DNA from: Pseudomonadota bacterium
GTDB lineage: Bacteria > Pseudomonadota > Alphaproteobacteria > Caulobacterales > Caulobacteraceae
Assembly (NCBI GenBank): GCA_023390245.1
Contig: JAEWDF010000122.1
Span: 1 to 23,879, forward strand
Reading direction: 5' to 3'
Length of the DNA: 23,879 bases
The notes beneath the pieces are model-generated. The model saw only the letters and a program-made list of their open reading frames with translations, made no database searches and had not been told where the DNA came from. A program made the translations under genes and the position numbers. Position 1 is the first letter of the stretch; the number at the start of each line of letters is the position of its first letter. Below, one piece after another: positions 6,294 through 14,326 of this stretch.

Positions 6294-6380
6294 CCCGGCC
6301 AGATGCTCGCACTCTCCCCAAAACCGGCGGCGGACCATGATCGCCGGATCCGTCTTCGCCTCGACAAAGGACCTTTCCCG

Positions 6381-8786
6381 ATGACCACCCGCGTTTCCAC
6401 CCTGCTGGGCGCCGTCTCCTTCGCCGCCCTGTTCGGCGCGACCCCGACCCTGGCCCAGAGCCAGCCCCAATCCGACCAGACCGCCACGGTCGACGACATC
6501 GTCGTCACCGGCACGCGGGTGCAGAACCGCTCGCGCCTCGACACCCTTGCGCCCGTTGACGTCGTGACGTCCGAAACCCTGCAACAGCGCGGCACCACCG
6601 AGTTCGCCGCGGCCCTGTCGCAGACGGTCCCATCCCTGACCTTCGCCCGTCCGACCGTGGTGGACGGCACCGACTCGGTCCGGCCCGCGACCCTGCGGGG
6701 CCTGTCGCCCGACCAGACGCTGGTGCTGCTGAACGGCACGCGGCGGCACGCCTCGGCCCTGGTCAACGTCAACGGCTCGATCGGGCGGGGCTCGGCCGCC
6801 GTGGACCTGAACGCCATCCCGACCGGCGCCCTGGACCGGGTCGAGGTCCTACGCGACGGCGCCTCGGCCCAGTACGGCTCGGACGCCATCGCCGGCGTGG
6901 TCAACCTGCGCCTGAAGGAAGCCTCCAGCGGCGGCGGCGCCAGCGTGACCTACGGCCAGTACTTCACCTCCGTCGAGACCGCGCGCGGCGAGCGCGACGA
7001 GGAGGACGGACAGACCGTCACCGCCTCGGCCTGGCAGGGGCTGGCGCTGGGGTCGGACGGCTATCTGACCCTGTCGGCCGAATACCTGAAGCGCGACCCG
7101 ACCAACCGGTCCGACTACGATCCGCGCCCCAACGCCTACGCCCCCATCACCGCCCGCGCCGGGGACCCGGAAGTCGAGCAGTGGACCGTCTTCGCCAACG
7201 CCGGGAAGCCGCTGGGCAATGGCTGGGAGGCCTTCGGCTGGGCCGGCTATCAGGACCGCGAGAGCGAAAGCGCCGCCTTCCCGCGACTGGACGACAACCC
7301 AAACAATGTCGCGGCCATCTATCCGAACGGCTTCCTGCCCAAGATCGGCGTGGATAGCCAGGACCTATCGGCCGCTGGCGGCTTCCGGGGCCAGCTGGGC
7401 GGTTGGGACGCCGAGGTCAGCCTGGTCTATGGCCGCAACGCCCTGGACTTCGAAACGCGCGATTCGCTGAACTCCACCTATGGGGCGGATTCGCCGACGA
7501 ACTTCGATTCCGGCTCCCTCATCTATGATCAGCTGGTTCTGGGCGCCGACTTCAGCCAGGCGTTCGACGTCGGCCTGTCCGGCGGCCCGCTGAACTTCGC
7601 CTGGGGCCTGGAGCAGCGCTGGGAGACCTACAAGATCGAGGCCGGCCAGCCCGAAAGCTACGACCGGGGTCCCCTTGGCGGGGACACATCGCTGGCCAGC
7701 GGGGCCTCCGGCTTTATCGGCTTCCAGCCGTCGAACGAGGTGGACGTCGACCGCGACAACTTCGCGGCCTACGCCGACGTGGAAATCCCGCTGACGGACA
7801 AGCTGACGGTCGAGGGCGCCGTGCGGTTCGAGGACTATTCCGACTTCGGCGACACCCAGACCGGCAAGCTCAGCGCCCGCTACGACTTCACCCCCGCCTT
7901 CGCCCTGCGCGGCTCGGTTTCCACCGGCTTTCGCGCGCCGTCGCTGCAACAATCCTATTTCACCTCCACCTCGTCGGTCATCCAGAACGGCGCGGTCGTG
8001 GAGACCGGCACCTTCCCCGCCACCAGCGCCGTCGCCTCGGCGCTGGGCGCGCGTCCGCTGAAGGCCGAGACCTCGACCAACTATTCGCTGGGCGCCGTGG
8101 TCCGGCTGGGCGGTTTCGACCTGACCGTCGACGCCTACAAGATCGACATCGACGACCAGATCGTGCTGTCCGAGCTGATCAACCGCAGCTTCTCGCCCCA
8201 GGTCGCGGCCCTTCTCGATCCGCAGGGCGTCACGGCGGCCCGCTTCTTCCTGAACGGCGTCTCGACCGAGACGGAAGGCGTGGACGTCGTCGGCCGCTAT
8301 CGCCTGTTCACCGAGGCCGCCGGCGACTTCGACTTCACCGTGGCGGCCAACTTCAACGACGTGTCGGTGACCAGTCTGCCGACCTCGTCCTCGGTGCTCG
8401 ATCCCGTGCCGACCCTGTTCGCGCGCAGCCGCATCCTGACGATCGAGGACGGCACGCCGGACACGAAAATCTCGGCGGCGGCGGACTGGAGCCTGAACCG
8501 CTGGGGCGCGACCGTAAAGGCCACCTACTACGGCGACGTGCTCCAGCCCGGCTCGACCGAGGCCAGCGACTACTGGACCGGGGCCAAGACCGTCGTGGAC
8601 CTGGAAGGCCGCTATCGCATCGCCAACAACGTCAACCTGGCGATCGGCGTGGACAATGTGTTCGACGAATACCCGGACTATGTGCCCGAGGCGCTGAACT
8701 CCAACGGGGTGCTGGGCTTTCCCTACTATTCGCCCTTCGGCTTCAACGGCCGCTACGGCTACGCCCGCATCAGCCTGAACTGGTAG
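6381..8786 (+). CDS. TonB-dependent outer-membrane receptor
   Basis: This 801-residue protein is an energy-dependent outer-membrane importer. A signal peptide with predicted cleavage after PTLA (residue 25) is followed by a short linker and the TonB-box-like DDIVVTGTR (38-46). A plug domain then has LRGLSPDQTLVLLNGTRRH and VEVLRDGASAQYGSDAIAGV, and a 22-strand barrel follows. The last residues, YGYARISLNW, end in an aromatic residue, the BAM recognition signature. The ATG at 6381 was chosen because it gives an intact signal peptide and has AAGGA 9 nt upstream. The frame stays open upstream without coding character. The substrate is unknown. No FecR/FecI pair, siderophore gene or inner-membrane transporter is adjacent, so neither iron nor carbohydrate can be assigned. 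It has its own promoter and a hairpin after the stop. Confidence 0.92.
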   Translation: MTTRVSTLLGAVSFAALFGATPTLAQSQPQSDQTATVDDIVVTGTRVQNRSRLDTLAPVDVVTSETLQQRGTTEFAAALSQTVPSLTFARPTVVDGTDSVRPATLRGLSPDQTLVLLNGTRRHASALVNVNGSIGRGSAAVDLNAIPTGALDRVEVLRDGASAQYGSDAIAGVVNLRLKEASSGGGASVTYGQYFTSVETARGERDEEDGQTVTASAWQGLALGSDGYLTLSAEYLKRDPTNRSDYDPRPNAYAPITARAGDPEVEQWTVFANAGKPLGNGWEAFGWAGYQDRESESAAFPRLDDNPNNVAAIYPNGFLPKIGVDSQDLSAAGGFRGQLGGWDAEVSLVYGRNALDFETRDSLNSTYGADSPTNFDSGSLIYDQLVLGADFSQAFDVGLSGGPLNFAWGLEQRWETYKIEAGQPESYDRGPLGGDTSLASGASGFIGFQPSNEVDVDRDNFAAYADVEIPLTDKLTVEGAVRFEDYSDFGDTQTGKLSARYDFTPAFALRGSVSTGFRAPSLQQSYFTSTSSVIQNGAVVETGTFPATSAVASALGARPLKAETSTNYSLGAVVRLGGFDLTVDAYKIDIDDQIVLSELINRSFSPQVAALLDPQGVTAARFFLNGVSTETEGVDVVGRYRLFTEAAGDFDFTVAANFNDVSVTSLPTSSSVLDPVPTLFARSRILTIEDGTPDTKISAAADWSLNRWGATVKATYYGDVLQPGSTEASDYWTGAKTVVDLEGRYRIANNVNLAIGVDNVFDEYPDYVPEALNSNGVLGFPYYSPFGFNGRYGYARISLNW

Positions 8787-8807
8787 CGCCTTCCCCCGGG
8801 AAATGCG

Positions 8808-8843
8808 GCGGCCGGCGGAGCGATCCGCCGGCCGCTTGCGTTT
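8808..8843 (+). terminator. Probable terminator after the TonB receptor
   Basis: A perfect 12-bp GC stem (8808-8819 with 8824-8835) has loop GCGA and is followed by TTGCGTTT. The stem is very stable but the T-tract is interrupted, so termination may be partial. It could let some transcript run into the next gene. Confidence 0.55.
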
Positions 8844-8880
8844 CGCGATCCGCCCTCTACGGTCGCACGTGGAGGGACCG

Positions 8881-9243
8881 ATGAAACGCATGGCTCTGGC
8901 TATCGTCGTCGCGGCCAGCCTGCTGGCGGGCGCCGCCCAGGCGATGACGGTGCGCGAATTCCTGGACACGGCCGCCCGCATCCCGCGCAATCCCACCGCC
9001 CTCCTCCGCTCGGACACGCGCCGGCTGATGGGCGAACTTCGCGGATCGATGGCGGCGATCCGCCAGGAGCAGGCGACGGACCGGGCCGCGGGGCGCACGC
9101 CAACCACCTGCATGCCCGAACGCGTGCCGCTGAACACCAACGAGATTCTGCATCGCTTCGACGCCATTCCAACGGCCCGGCAAGGCGTCAGCGTGACCCA
9201 GGCGATGCGCGAATGGATGGCCGAGAAGTACCCCTGCGGCTGA
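8881..9243 (+). CDS. Small exported protein, Rap1a/Tai4-like
   Basis: The 120-residue protein has a clear signal peptide (MKRMALAIVVAASLLAGAAQ-A, cleavage near residue 21), so the mature form should be periplasmic. The mature part is about 100 residues and mostly helical. It has only two cysteines, C77 in TTCMPE and C119 in the terminal YPCG, placed to form one disulfide. The pattern C-P-E, then a helix with EIL, an IP turn, SVTQAM and a terminal YPC resembles the Rap1a/Tai4 fold family, which includes immunity proteins against type VI amidase effectors. No effector gene is adjacent, and many family members are orphan periplasmic proteins, so an immunity role is not claimed. The start at 8881 has GGAGGG at good spacing. 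Confidence 0.7.
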   Translation: MKRMALAIVVAASLLAGAAQAMTVREFLDTAARIPRNPTALLRSDTRRLMGELRGSMAAIRQEQATDRAAGRTPTTCMPERVPLNTNEILHRFDAIPTARQGVSVTQAMREWMAEKYPCG

Positions 9244-9306
9244 GCCCCGACGGAAGTCCACAGGCTATCCCCGTTCATCTTCGCGCGGCGTCGGATTCCG
9301 TCCGCA

Positions 9307-9330
9307 TTCGACGCAGGTCGGCGCTAAGCC
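9307..9330 (+). promoter_or_regulatory. Candidate Caulobacter-type promoter of dnaB
   Basis: TTCGAC (9307-9312), a 10-bp gap and GCTAAGCC (9323-9330) resemble the alphaproteobacterial housekeeping consensus TTGAC-N(10-14)-GCTANAWC. The start of transcription would fall only a few bases before the ATG at 9341, and no ribosome binding site is seen, so a leaderless message is possible. Confidence 0.35.
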
Positions 9331-9340
9331 CTTAAGCAAG

Positions 9341-10834
9341 ATGAACGCCTTCGCCCCCCTGCCCTTCTCGTCCTCGCCCGCCGACCCGGGCGTGGTCGCC
9401 TCCATGCCGCACAACCTGGAGGCCGAGCAGGCTCTGCTGGGCGCGCTGATGTTCGACAACGCCGTGTTCGAGCGGCTGAGCGACCGCCTGCGCGGCAGCC
9501 ATTTCTACGAACCCTTCCACCAGCGGCTGTACGACGCCGTCGAGGATCACATCCGCCAGGGGATGCTGGCGGAGCCGACCATCCTGATGGAGCGGTTCAA
9601 GCAGGACCCGGCGTTCCAGGAGTTCGGCGGCCTGCGCTACCTGGCCGACCTGGTGGACCGCGCCCCGCCGGCGGCCAATGCGCCCGACTACGCCCGCGTC
9701 GTCTATGACCTGGCCCTGAGGCGCGACCTGATCCGCATCGGCGGCGACATCGCCAAGACCGCGCCGGACCCCGAGACCCCGGCCATCGACCAGATCGAGC
9801 AGGCGGAACAGTCGCTCTACACCCTGGCCGAGACGGGCAAGCCGTCGTCGGGCTTCGTCAGCTTCTCCCAGGCCCTGTCCGGCGCCGTCCAGATGGCGGC
9901 CGAGGCCTATCAGCGCGACGGCAAGCTGGCGGGCCTGGCCACCGGCCTGAACGACCTGGACCAGAAGCTGGGCGGCCTGCACCCGTCCGACCTGCTGATC
10001 CTCGCGGGCCGCCCGTCGATGGGGAAGACGGCGCTGGCCACCAACATGGCCTTCAACATCGCCCGCAACTATCGCTGGGAGCCGACGCCGGAGGGGCGCA
10101 AGACCGTCTCGGGCGGCGTCGTGGCCTTCTATTCGCTGGAAATGAGCGCCGAACAGCTGGCCATGCGGATCCTGGCCGATGCGTCCGGCGTGTCGTCGGA
10201 CAAGCTGCGCAAGGGCGAGATCGACGCGGCCGATTTCGGCCGGTTGCGCGACGCGGCGGTCGAGATCGGCGAAAGCCCGCTCTACATCGACGCCACCGGC
10301 GGCCTGTCCATCTCCAAGCTGGCGGCGCGCGCGCGCCGGCTCAAGCGGATGGAGCACGGCCTGGACCTGATCATCGTCGACTATCTGCAACTGGTCACCA
10401 CGGGCGACGGGAACAGCCAGAAGAACCGGGTGCAGGAGGTGTCGGAGATCACCGGCGGGCTGAAGGCCCTGGCCAAGGAGCTTTCGGTGCCGATCATCGC
10501 CCTGTCGCAGCTGTCGCGTCAGGTCGAGCAGCGCGACGACAAGCGGCCGCAACTGTCGGACCTGCGGGAATCCGGCTCGATCGAGCAGGACGCCGACTGC
10601 GTGATGTTCGTCTATCGCGAGGCCTATTACCTGGGCCGCGCCGAACCGCGCGAGGGCACCGAAGAGCACCTGCAATGGCAGCAAGACATGGACCGCCTGC
10701 AGCACATGGCCGAAGTCGTCATCGGCAAGCAGCGTCACGGCCCGATCGGCACGGTCAAGCTGGCGTTCGACGCCGACACCGTCCGCTTCGGCAACCTAGC
10801 GCACGACGGGCGATACCAGGACAGCTACGAATAG
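9341..10834 (+). CDS. dnaB: Replicative DNA helicase DnaB
   Basis: DnaB is the hexameric 5'-3' helicase of the replication fork. The 497-residue protein has the N-terminal domain starting MPHNLEAEQALLGALM (about 22-37) and a linker. The RecA-like C-terminal ATPase domain has Walker A GRPSMGKT (223-230), YSLEMSAEQLAMR, Walker B LIIVDYLQLV, PIIALSQLSRQVEQR with the arginine finger region, and LRESGSIEQDAD. Length and order fit the family exactly. No intein or insertion is present. There is no strong ribosome binding site before the ATG at 9341. The upstream neighbour is the small exported protein; downstream is an inverted-repeat element and alr, a dnaB-alr order found in many proteobacteria. 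Confidence 0.97.
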   Translation: MNAFAPLPFSSSPADPGVVASMPHNLEAEQALLGALMFDNAVFERLSDRLRGSHFYEPFHQRLYDAVEDHIRQGMLAEPTILMERFKQDPAFQEFGGLRYLADLVDRAPPAANAPDYARVVYDLALRRDLIRIGGDIAKTAPDPETPAIDQIEQAEQSLYTLAETGKPSSGFVSFSQALSGAVQMAAEAYQRDGKLAGLATGLNDLDQKLGGLHPSDLLILAGRPSMGKTALATNMAFNIARNYRWEPTPEGRKTVSGGVVAFYSLEMSAEQLAMRILADASGVSSDKLRKGEIDAADFGRLRDAAVEIGESPLYIDATGGLSISKLAARARRLKRMEHGLDLIIVDYLQLVTTGDGNSQKNRVQEVSEITGGLKALAKELSVPIIALSQLSRQVEQRDDKRPQLSDLRESGSIEQDADCVMFVYREAYYLGRAEPREGTEEHLQWQQDMDRLQHMAEVVIGKQRHGPIGTVKLAFDADTVRFGNLAHDGRYQDSYE

Positions 10835-10870
10835 GGCTACCGACATTCAGGTTTGCACGCTTCCAGCATT

Positions 10871-10996
10871 GTCCTTCCGGGGCTGAGCGGAGCGAAGACC
10901 CCGGAATCCAGGGCCACGGGCGCGGGCCGAACCGCATCGAAAGCCGGAGTTGTCCTCCTGGGTTCCGGGTTCGCCCTTCGGACGCCCCGGAAGGAC
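10871..10996. repeat. 126-bp imperfect inverted-repeat element between dnaB and alr
   Basis: GTCCTTCCGGGGC (10871-10883) is repeated as its exact complement at 10984-10996. The inner ends CCCCGGAATCCAGG and CCTGGGTTCCGGG also pair with one mismatch. Each arm is also a self-complementary hairpin (CCGGGG...CCCCGG). The layout is like the short dispersed palindromic elements found between genes in Brevundimonas and Caulobacter. It differs in sequence from the 4427-4590 element. It lies about 70 bp upstream of alr and could act as a terminator or stabiliser for dnaB mRNA. Confidence 0.75.
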
Positions 10997-11065
10997 GATC
11001 ATGGGCGAGGTCGATTGAACCCAAGGTCCCTGGCAGGATCGGCCCTTCCCTCGGTGGAAACGGGC

Positions 11066-12115
11066 ATGATATGGGCGCTCATGCCCTCTCCCGCCGTGCT
11101 TTCCGTCGATCTGAACGCCCTGGCGCGCAACTATCGCACGCTCGAGACCGTGACCGGCGTTCCGGTCCATCCTGTCGTGAAGGCCGATGGCTACGGCCTG
11201 GGCGCCGCCGCCTGCGCGCGGCGGCTGATGGCGGAAGGGGCGCGGACCTTCTTCGTGGCGAGGGTCGCGGAAGGCGTCGCCCTGCGCGCCGCCCTGGGCG
11301 CCGAGCCGGTGATCCATGTGTTCGACGGCTGCCCCGGGGATTCGGCCGGCGCGCTGAAGGCGGCCGACCTCAGGCCGGTGCTGAACACGCCGGAGCAGTT
11401 GCAGGCCTGGCGCGCAGCCGGGGGCGGCGCCTGCGCCCTCCAGATCGACACGGGCATGAACCGCCTGGGCTTCCGTCCCGAGGACGCGCCCGAGCCGTTC
11501 GAAGGCCTGTCGCTGGTGATGACCCATCTCGCCTGCGCCGACACGCCGGCGGAGCCGATGAACCGGCGTCAGCGCGACGCCTTCGCGGCGGCGGCGGCGC
11601 GCTACCCGGGAGTCACGCGGTCGCTGGCCAATTCCGGCGGCTGCTTCCTGGGCCGCGACTTCGCCTTCGACGCCGTGCGGCCGGGCGTCTGCCTTTACGG
11701 CGGCGGGCCCGAGGGACGCACGGACGACCGTATCGTCCCGGTGGCGACCCTGACGGCCGAGGTGCTGCAGGTGCGCGAGGTCTCCGCCGGCGAAGGCATC
11801 GGCTATGGCCGGGGCTTCGTCGCCGAGACGCCGGTGCGGGTGGCGACCCTCGGCGCGGGCTATGCGGACGGGGTGCTGCGGGCCTATGGCGCGCGCGGCC
11901 AGGTCTGGGTCGACGGACAGATTCGCCCGCTGCGGGGGCGGATATCGATGGACGTCTGCGCGGTGGACGTCACGGGGCTGGATGTCGCGGCGGGCGACCG
12001 GGTCGAACTGTTCGGTCCCAACCGCCGCCTGGACGACGCCGCGACGGCGGCCGGGACCATCAGCTACGAGTTGCTGACCTCGGTCAGCCCCCGCGTGGCG
12101 CGCATCTACGTCTAG
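11066..12115 (+). CDS. alr: Alanine racemase
   Basis: This PLP enzyme interconverts L- and D-alanine for peptidoglycan synthesis. The 349-residue protein has the PLP lysine K39 in VVKADGYGLGA and the second catalytic base Y266 in GAGYADGV, matching the K39/Y265 pair of the Geobacillus enzyme. It also has DTGMNRLGF, GIGYGRGF and RISMDVCAVDVT. The start could be ATG 11066 or ATG 11081. I chose 11066 because a GGTGGA-like ribosome binding site precedes it, whereas 11081 lacks one, but the shorter form begins nearer to the conserved LSVDLNAL. The open frame upstream of 11066 runs through the inverted-repeat element and is not coding. The stop shares a CTAG with the convergent membrane protein gene. 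Confidence 0.92.
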   Translation: MIWALMPSPAVLSVDLNALARNYRTLETVTGVPVHPVVKADGYGLGAAACARRLMAEGARTFFVARVAEGVALRAALGAEPVIHVFDGCPGDSAGALKAADLRPVLNTPEQLQAWRAAGGGACALQIDTGMNRLGFRPEDAPEPFEGLSLVMTHLACADTPAEPMNRRQRDAFAAAAARYPGVTRSLANSGGCFLGRDFAFDAVRPGVCLYGGGPEGRTDDRIVPVATLTAEVLQVREVSAGEGIGYGRGFVAETPVRVATLGAGYADGVLRAYGARGQVWVDGQIRPLRGRISMDVCAVDVTGLDVAAGDRVELFGPNRRLDDAATAAGTISYELLTSVSPRVARIYV

Positions 12116-12738
12116 AGACCGCTCAGGCCGGCGAACATGGCGCCGGTCGCCATGAAGCTCATGCTGACGACGCCCACCACGCTACTGATGATGACGCTGG
12201 CGACGATGCCCAGCAGAACGATGACGATGAAGTAGCCGACCGTCTTATCCTGAGGCGTCTTCATCAGGATCGGCAGGCCGACGTACAGCAAATAGAAGCT
12301 GTACAGGCCCAGGATCGCCAGCACGCCCAGGACGGGGATCAGGCCGAAGACACCCGCCAGCCAGGCCGCCGTCCAGGAATAGACCGCCACCTTCATCGCC
12401 TGAACCTGGTTGGACGCCCCGCCGAAGCTGGGCGCCAGGGCGTTGATGATCAGGCCCAGCACGAAGACGGCGGCCAGAGACAGCAGATAGCTGACGACCG
12501 CCACCACGACCGCGCCGACGATCGGCATCCGCACCCCGAACACCGGCAGCAACTGGCCGCCGATCAGGCCGCACACCGGGCCGATGGCCGCCAGGATCAT
12601 GGCGTAGCGGGTGAACAGGCTCTGGGTGGTGGCGAATTCACCGTCGATTCGCGCCCACTCCGCCTTCGGCTGGAGCAGGATGCCCTTGACCCTGGCGACC
12701 AGGGCCGGATCGACGGCGGGTTGAGAGGGTTCGGACAT
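12112..12738 (-). CDS. Yip1-family integral membrane protein
   Basis: The predicted product is a 208-residue inner-membrane protein. The soluble N-terminus (about 60 residues) contains VDPALVARVKGILLQPKAEW, the segment that opens Yip1/YIF1-type bacterial proteins, in which a short amphipathic region ending in P-x-x-W precedes the helices. About five hydrophobic segments follow, for example IGAVVVAVVSYLLSLAAVF-like and FIVIVLLGIVASVIIS-like stretches. The family is widespread, and its bacterial function is unknown. The ATG at 12738 was chosen over an upstream in-frame ATG (12816) because GAGGT lies 6 nt before it. It is divergent from radA and convergent with alr, whose stop codon it overlaps by 4 nt. 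Confidence 0.8.
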   Translation of the reverse strand: MSEPSQPAVDPALVARVKGILLQPKAEWARIDGEFATTQSLFTRYAMILAAIGPVCGLIGGQLLPVFGVRMPIVGAVVVAVVSYLLSLAAVFVLGLIINALAPSFGGASNQVQAMKVAVYSWTAAWLAGVFGLIPVLGVLAILGLYSFYLLYVGLPILMKTPQDKTVGYFIVIVLLGIVASVIISSVVGVVSMSFMATGAMFAGLSGL

Positions 12739-12901
12739 GCGGGACCTCGGGTCTGCGGACGGAAGCGCAGGCATAGTGGCCCTGCGTTTCTCCGAATGAC
12801 AAGGCTTTGCGAGCAAGTCTCAAATCGGGACGGACGACAAATGCGGTCGCAGCGTCGAGCGGAGCCGCTGGGCCGCGCCGTCGCATCTGCTAGACAGGGC
12901 C

Positions 12902-14296
12902 ATGGCGCGCGACTCGTCCCTCTACATCTGTCAGGCCTGCGGCGCGGTCCACGGCAAGTGGGCCGGCCAGTGCGGATCGTGCGGCCAGTGGAACACCCTG
13001 GCCGAGGACTCCCGCGCCGCGCCGCCCGGCGCGATCAAGCCGGAGATGGCCGCCTCGGCCCGCCGGCGCGGCCTCCAGTTCGAGACGCTCCAGTCCGATG
13101 CGCCCGAGCCGCCGCGCATCGCGACCGGCGTGGCCGAGTTCGACCGCGTGTGCGGCGGCGGGGTGGTGCCGGGCTCGGCCATCCTGCTGTCGGGCGATCC
13201 GGGCGTGGGCAAGTCGACCCTGCTGCTGGAGGTGGTCGCCAAGGCCGCCCTGGGCGGCGCGCGCGTGGCCTATATCTCTGGTGAGGAGGCGGTGGAGCAG
13301 ATCCGCGCCCGCGCCAAGCGCATGGGCCTGGACCGGGCGCCCGTGAACCTGGCCGCCGCCACGGCCCTGCGCGACATCCTGGGCACGCTGAAGCGCGAGG
13401 CGTTCGACATCGTCGTCATCGACTCGGTCCAGACCCTGTGGTCCGACGTGCACGACAGCGGCCCCGGCTCGATCACCCAGGTGCGGGCGTGCGCCGGCGA
13501 GCTGGTGCGGATGGCCAAGACGGGCGGCCCCGCCATCGTCCTGGTCGGCCATGTGACCAAGGACGGCCAGGTCGCCGGTCCCCGCGTGGTCGAGCACATG
13601 GTCGACGCCGTCATGACCTTCGAGGGCGAGCGCGGCTATCCTTTCCGCATCCTGCGCGCCGGCAAGAACCGTTTCGGCGCGACGGACGAGATCGGCGTGT
13701 TCGAGATGGGCGACGGCGGCCTGCAAGAGGTGGCCAATCCCTCCGCCCTGTTCCTGGGCGGCGACGGGGGCGAGGGCAAGGCGCGCGCGCCCGGCGCGGC
13801 GGTGTTCGCGGGGATCGAGGGCTCGCGGCCGGTGCTGGTGGAGATCCAGGCCCTGGTCGCCCCGTCCGCCTATGGCACGCCGCGCCGGGCGGTGGTGGGC
13901 TGGGATTCCGGGCGGCTGGCCATGCTGCTGGCGGTGCTGGAGGCGCGCTGCGGCCTGGGGTTCGGGGACAAGGACGTCTATCTGAACGTCGCCGGCGGCC
14001 TGCGGATCAACGAGCCGGCGGCGGACCTGGCGGCGGCGGCGGCCCTGATCAGTTCGGCGCTGGACATGCCATTGCCGCAGGGCTGCGTCGTCTTCGGCGA
14101 GATCGGCCTGTCGGGCGAGGTGCGGTCGGTCGGACGCTCCGAGGCGCGCCTGCGCGAGGCCGAGAAGCTGGGCTTCGACCAGGCCCTGTGCCCCGCCCAG
14201 CCGTCCCCGTCCGGTGCAAAGGCCAGGGGCGTGCGCCAGACCACGGCGGGACGTTTGGCCGAGGTAGTCGAAAGAATCGCGCAGAACCGCTATTGA
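12902..14296 (+). CDS. radA: DNA repair protein RadA (Sms)
   Basis: RadA is a RecA-like branch-migration ATPase that processes recombination intermediates. The 464-residue protein shows, in order: a four-cysteine zinc finger (C10, C13, C24, C27 in CQACG...CGSCG), Walker A GDPGVGKST (98-106), VVIDSVQTLW, the RadA-specific KNRFG motif (255-259), and a C-terminal Lon-protease-like domain with LNVAGGLRINEPAADLA and VVFGEIGLSGEVR. Length is normal. The start ATG at 12902 has only a short AGGG upstream, so leaderless or weak initiation is possible. It is followed 30 bp downstream by cvpA and probably forms an operon with cvpA, purF and the two genes after it. Confidence 0.96.
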   Translation: MARDSSLYICQACGAVHGKWAGQCGSCGQWNTLAEDSRAAPPGAIKPEMAASARRRGLQFETLQSDAPEPPRIATGVAEFDRVCGGGVVPGSAILLSGDPGVGKSTLLLEVVAKAALGGARVAYISGEEAVEQIRARAKRMGLDRAPVNLAAATALRDILGTLKREAFDIVVIDSVQTLWSDVHDSGPGSITQVRACAGELVRMAKTGGPAIVLVGHVTKDGQVAGPRVVEHMVDAVMTFEGERGYPFRILRAGKNRFGATDEIGVFEMGDGGLQEVANPSALFLGGDGGEGKARAPGAAVFAGIEGSRPVLVEIQALVAPSAYGTPRRAVVGWDSGRLAMLLAVLEARCGLGFGDKDVYLNVAGGLRINEPAADLAAAAALISSALDMPLPQGCVVFGEIGLSGEVRSVGRSEARLREAEKLGFDQALCPAQPSPSGAKARGVRQTTAGRLAEVVERIAQNRY

Positions 14297-14326
14297 CCGG
14301 GATGCGATGACGGGGGTGCAGCAGTG

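Noticed and set aside
6201..6380. N-terminal extension of the TonB receptor upstream of 6381
   Set aside because: It would bury the signal peptide at 6381, and its composition (Arg/Pro-rich) is not coding-like. It overlaps the promoter leader and hairpins.
6065..6380. Cobalamin or other known riboswitch before the TonB receptor
   Set aside because: I looked for a B12 box and for other familiar aptamer cores and found none, although the leader is structured.
7365..9278. Antisense frame of about 640 codons opposite the TonB receptor
   Set aside because: It is a codon-bias shadow. The frame crosses the receptor stop, the terminator hairpin and the next gene, and no domain is seen.
12739..12816. 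26-residue N-terminal extension of the Yip1-like protein
   Set aside because: The internal ATG at 12738 has GAGGT at the right distance, and the extension has no membrane or signal character.
10675..13284. Plus-strand frame of about 870 codons from dnaB through alr into radA
   Set aside because: It runs out of frame through three recognised genes and an inverted-repeat element. The sequence is Arg/Gly low complexity.
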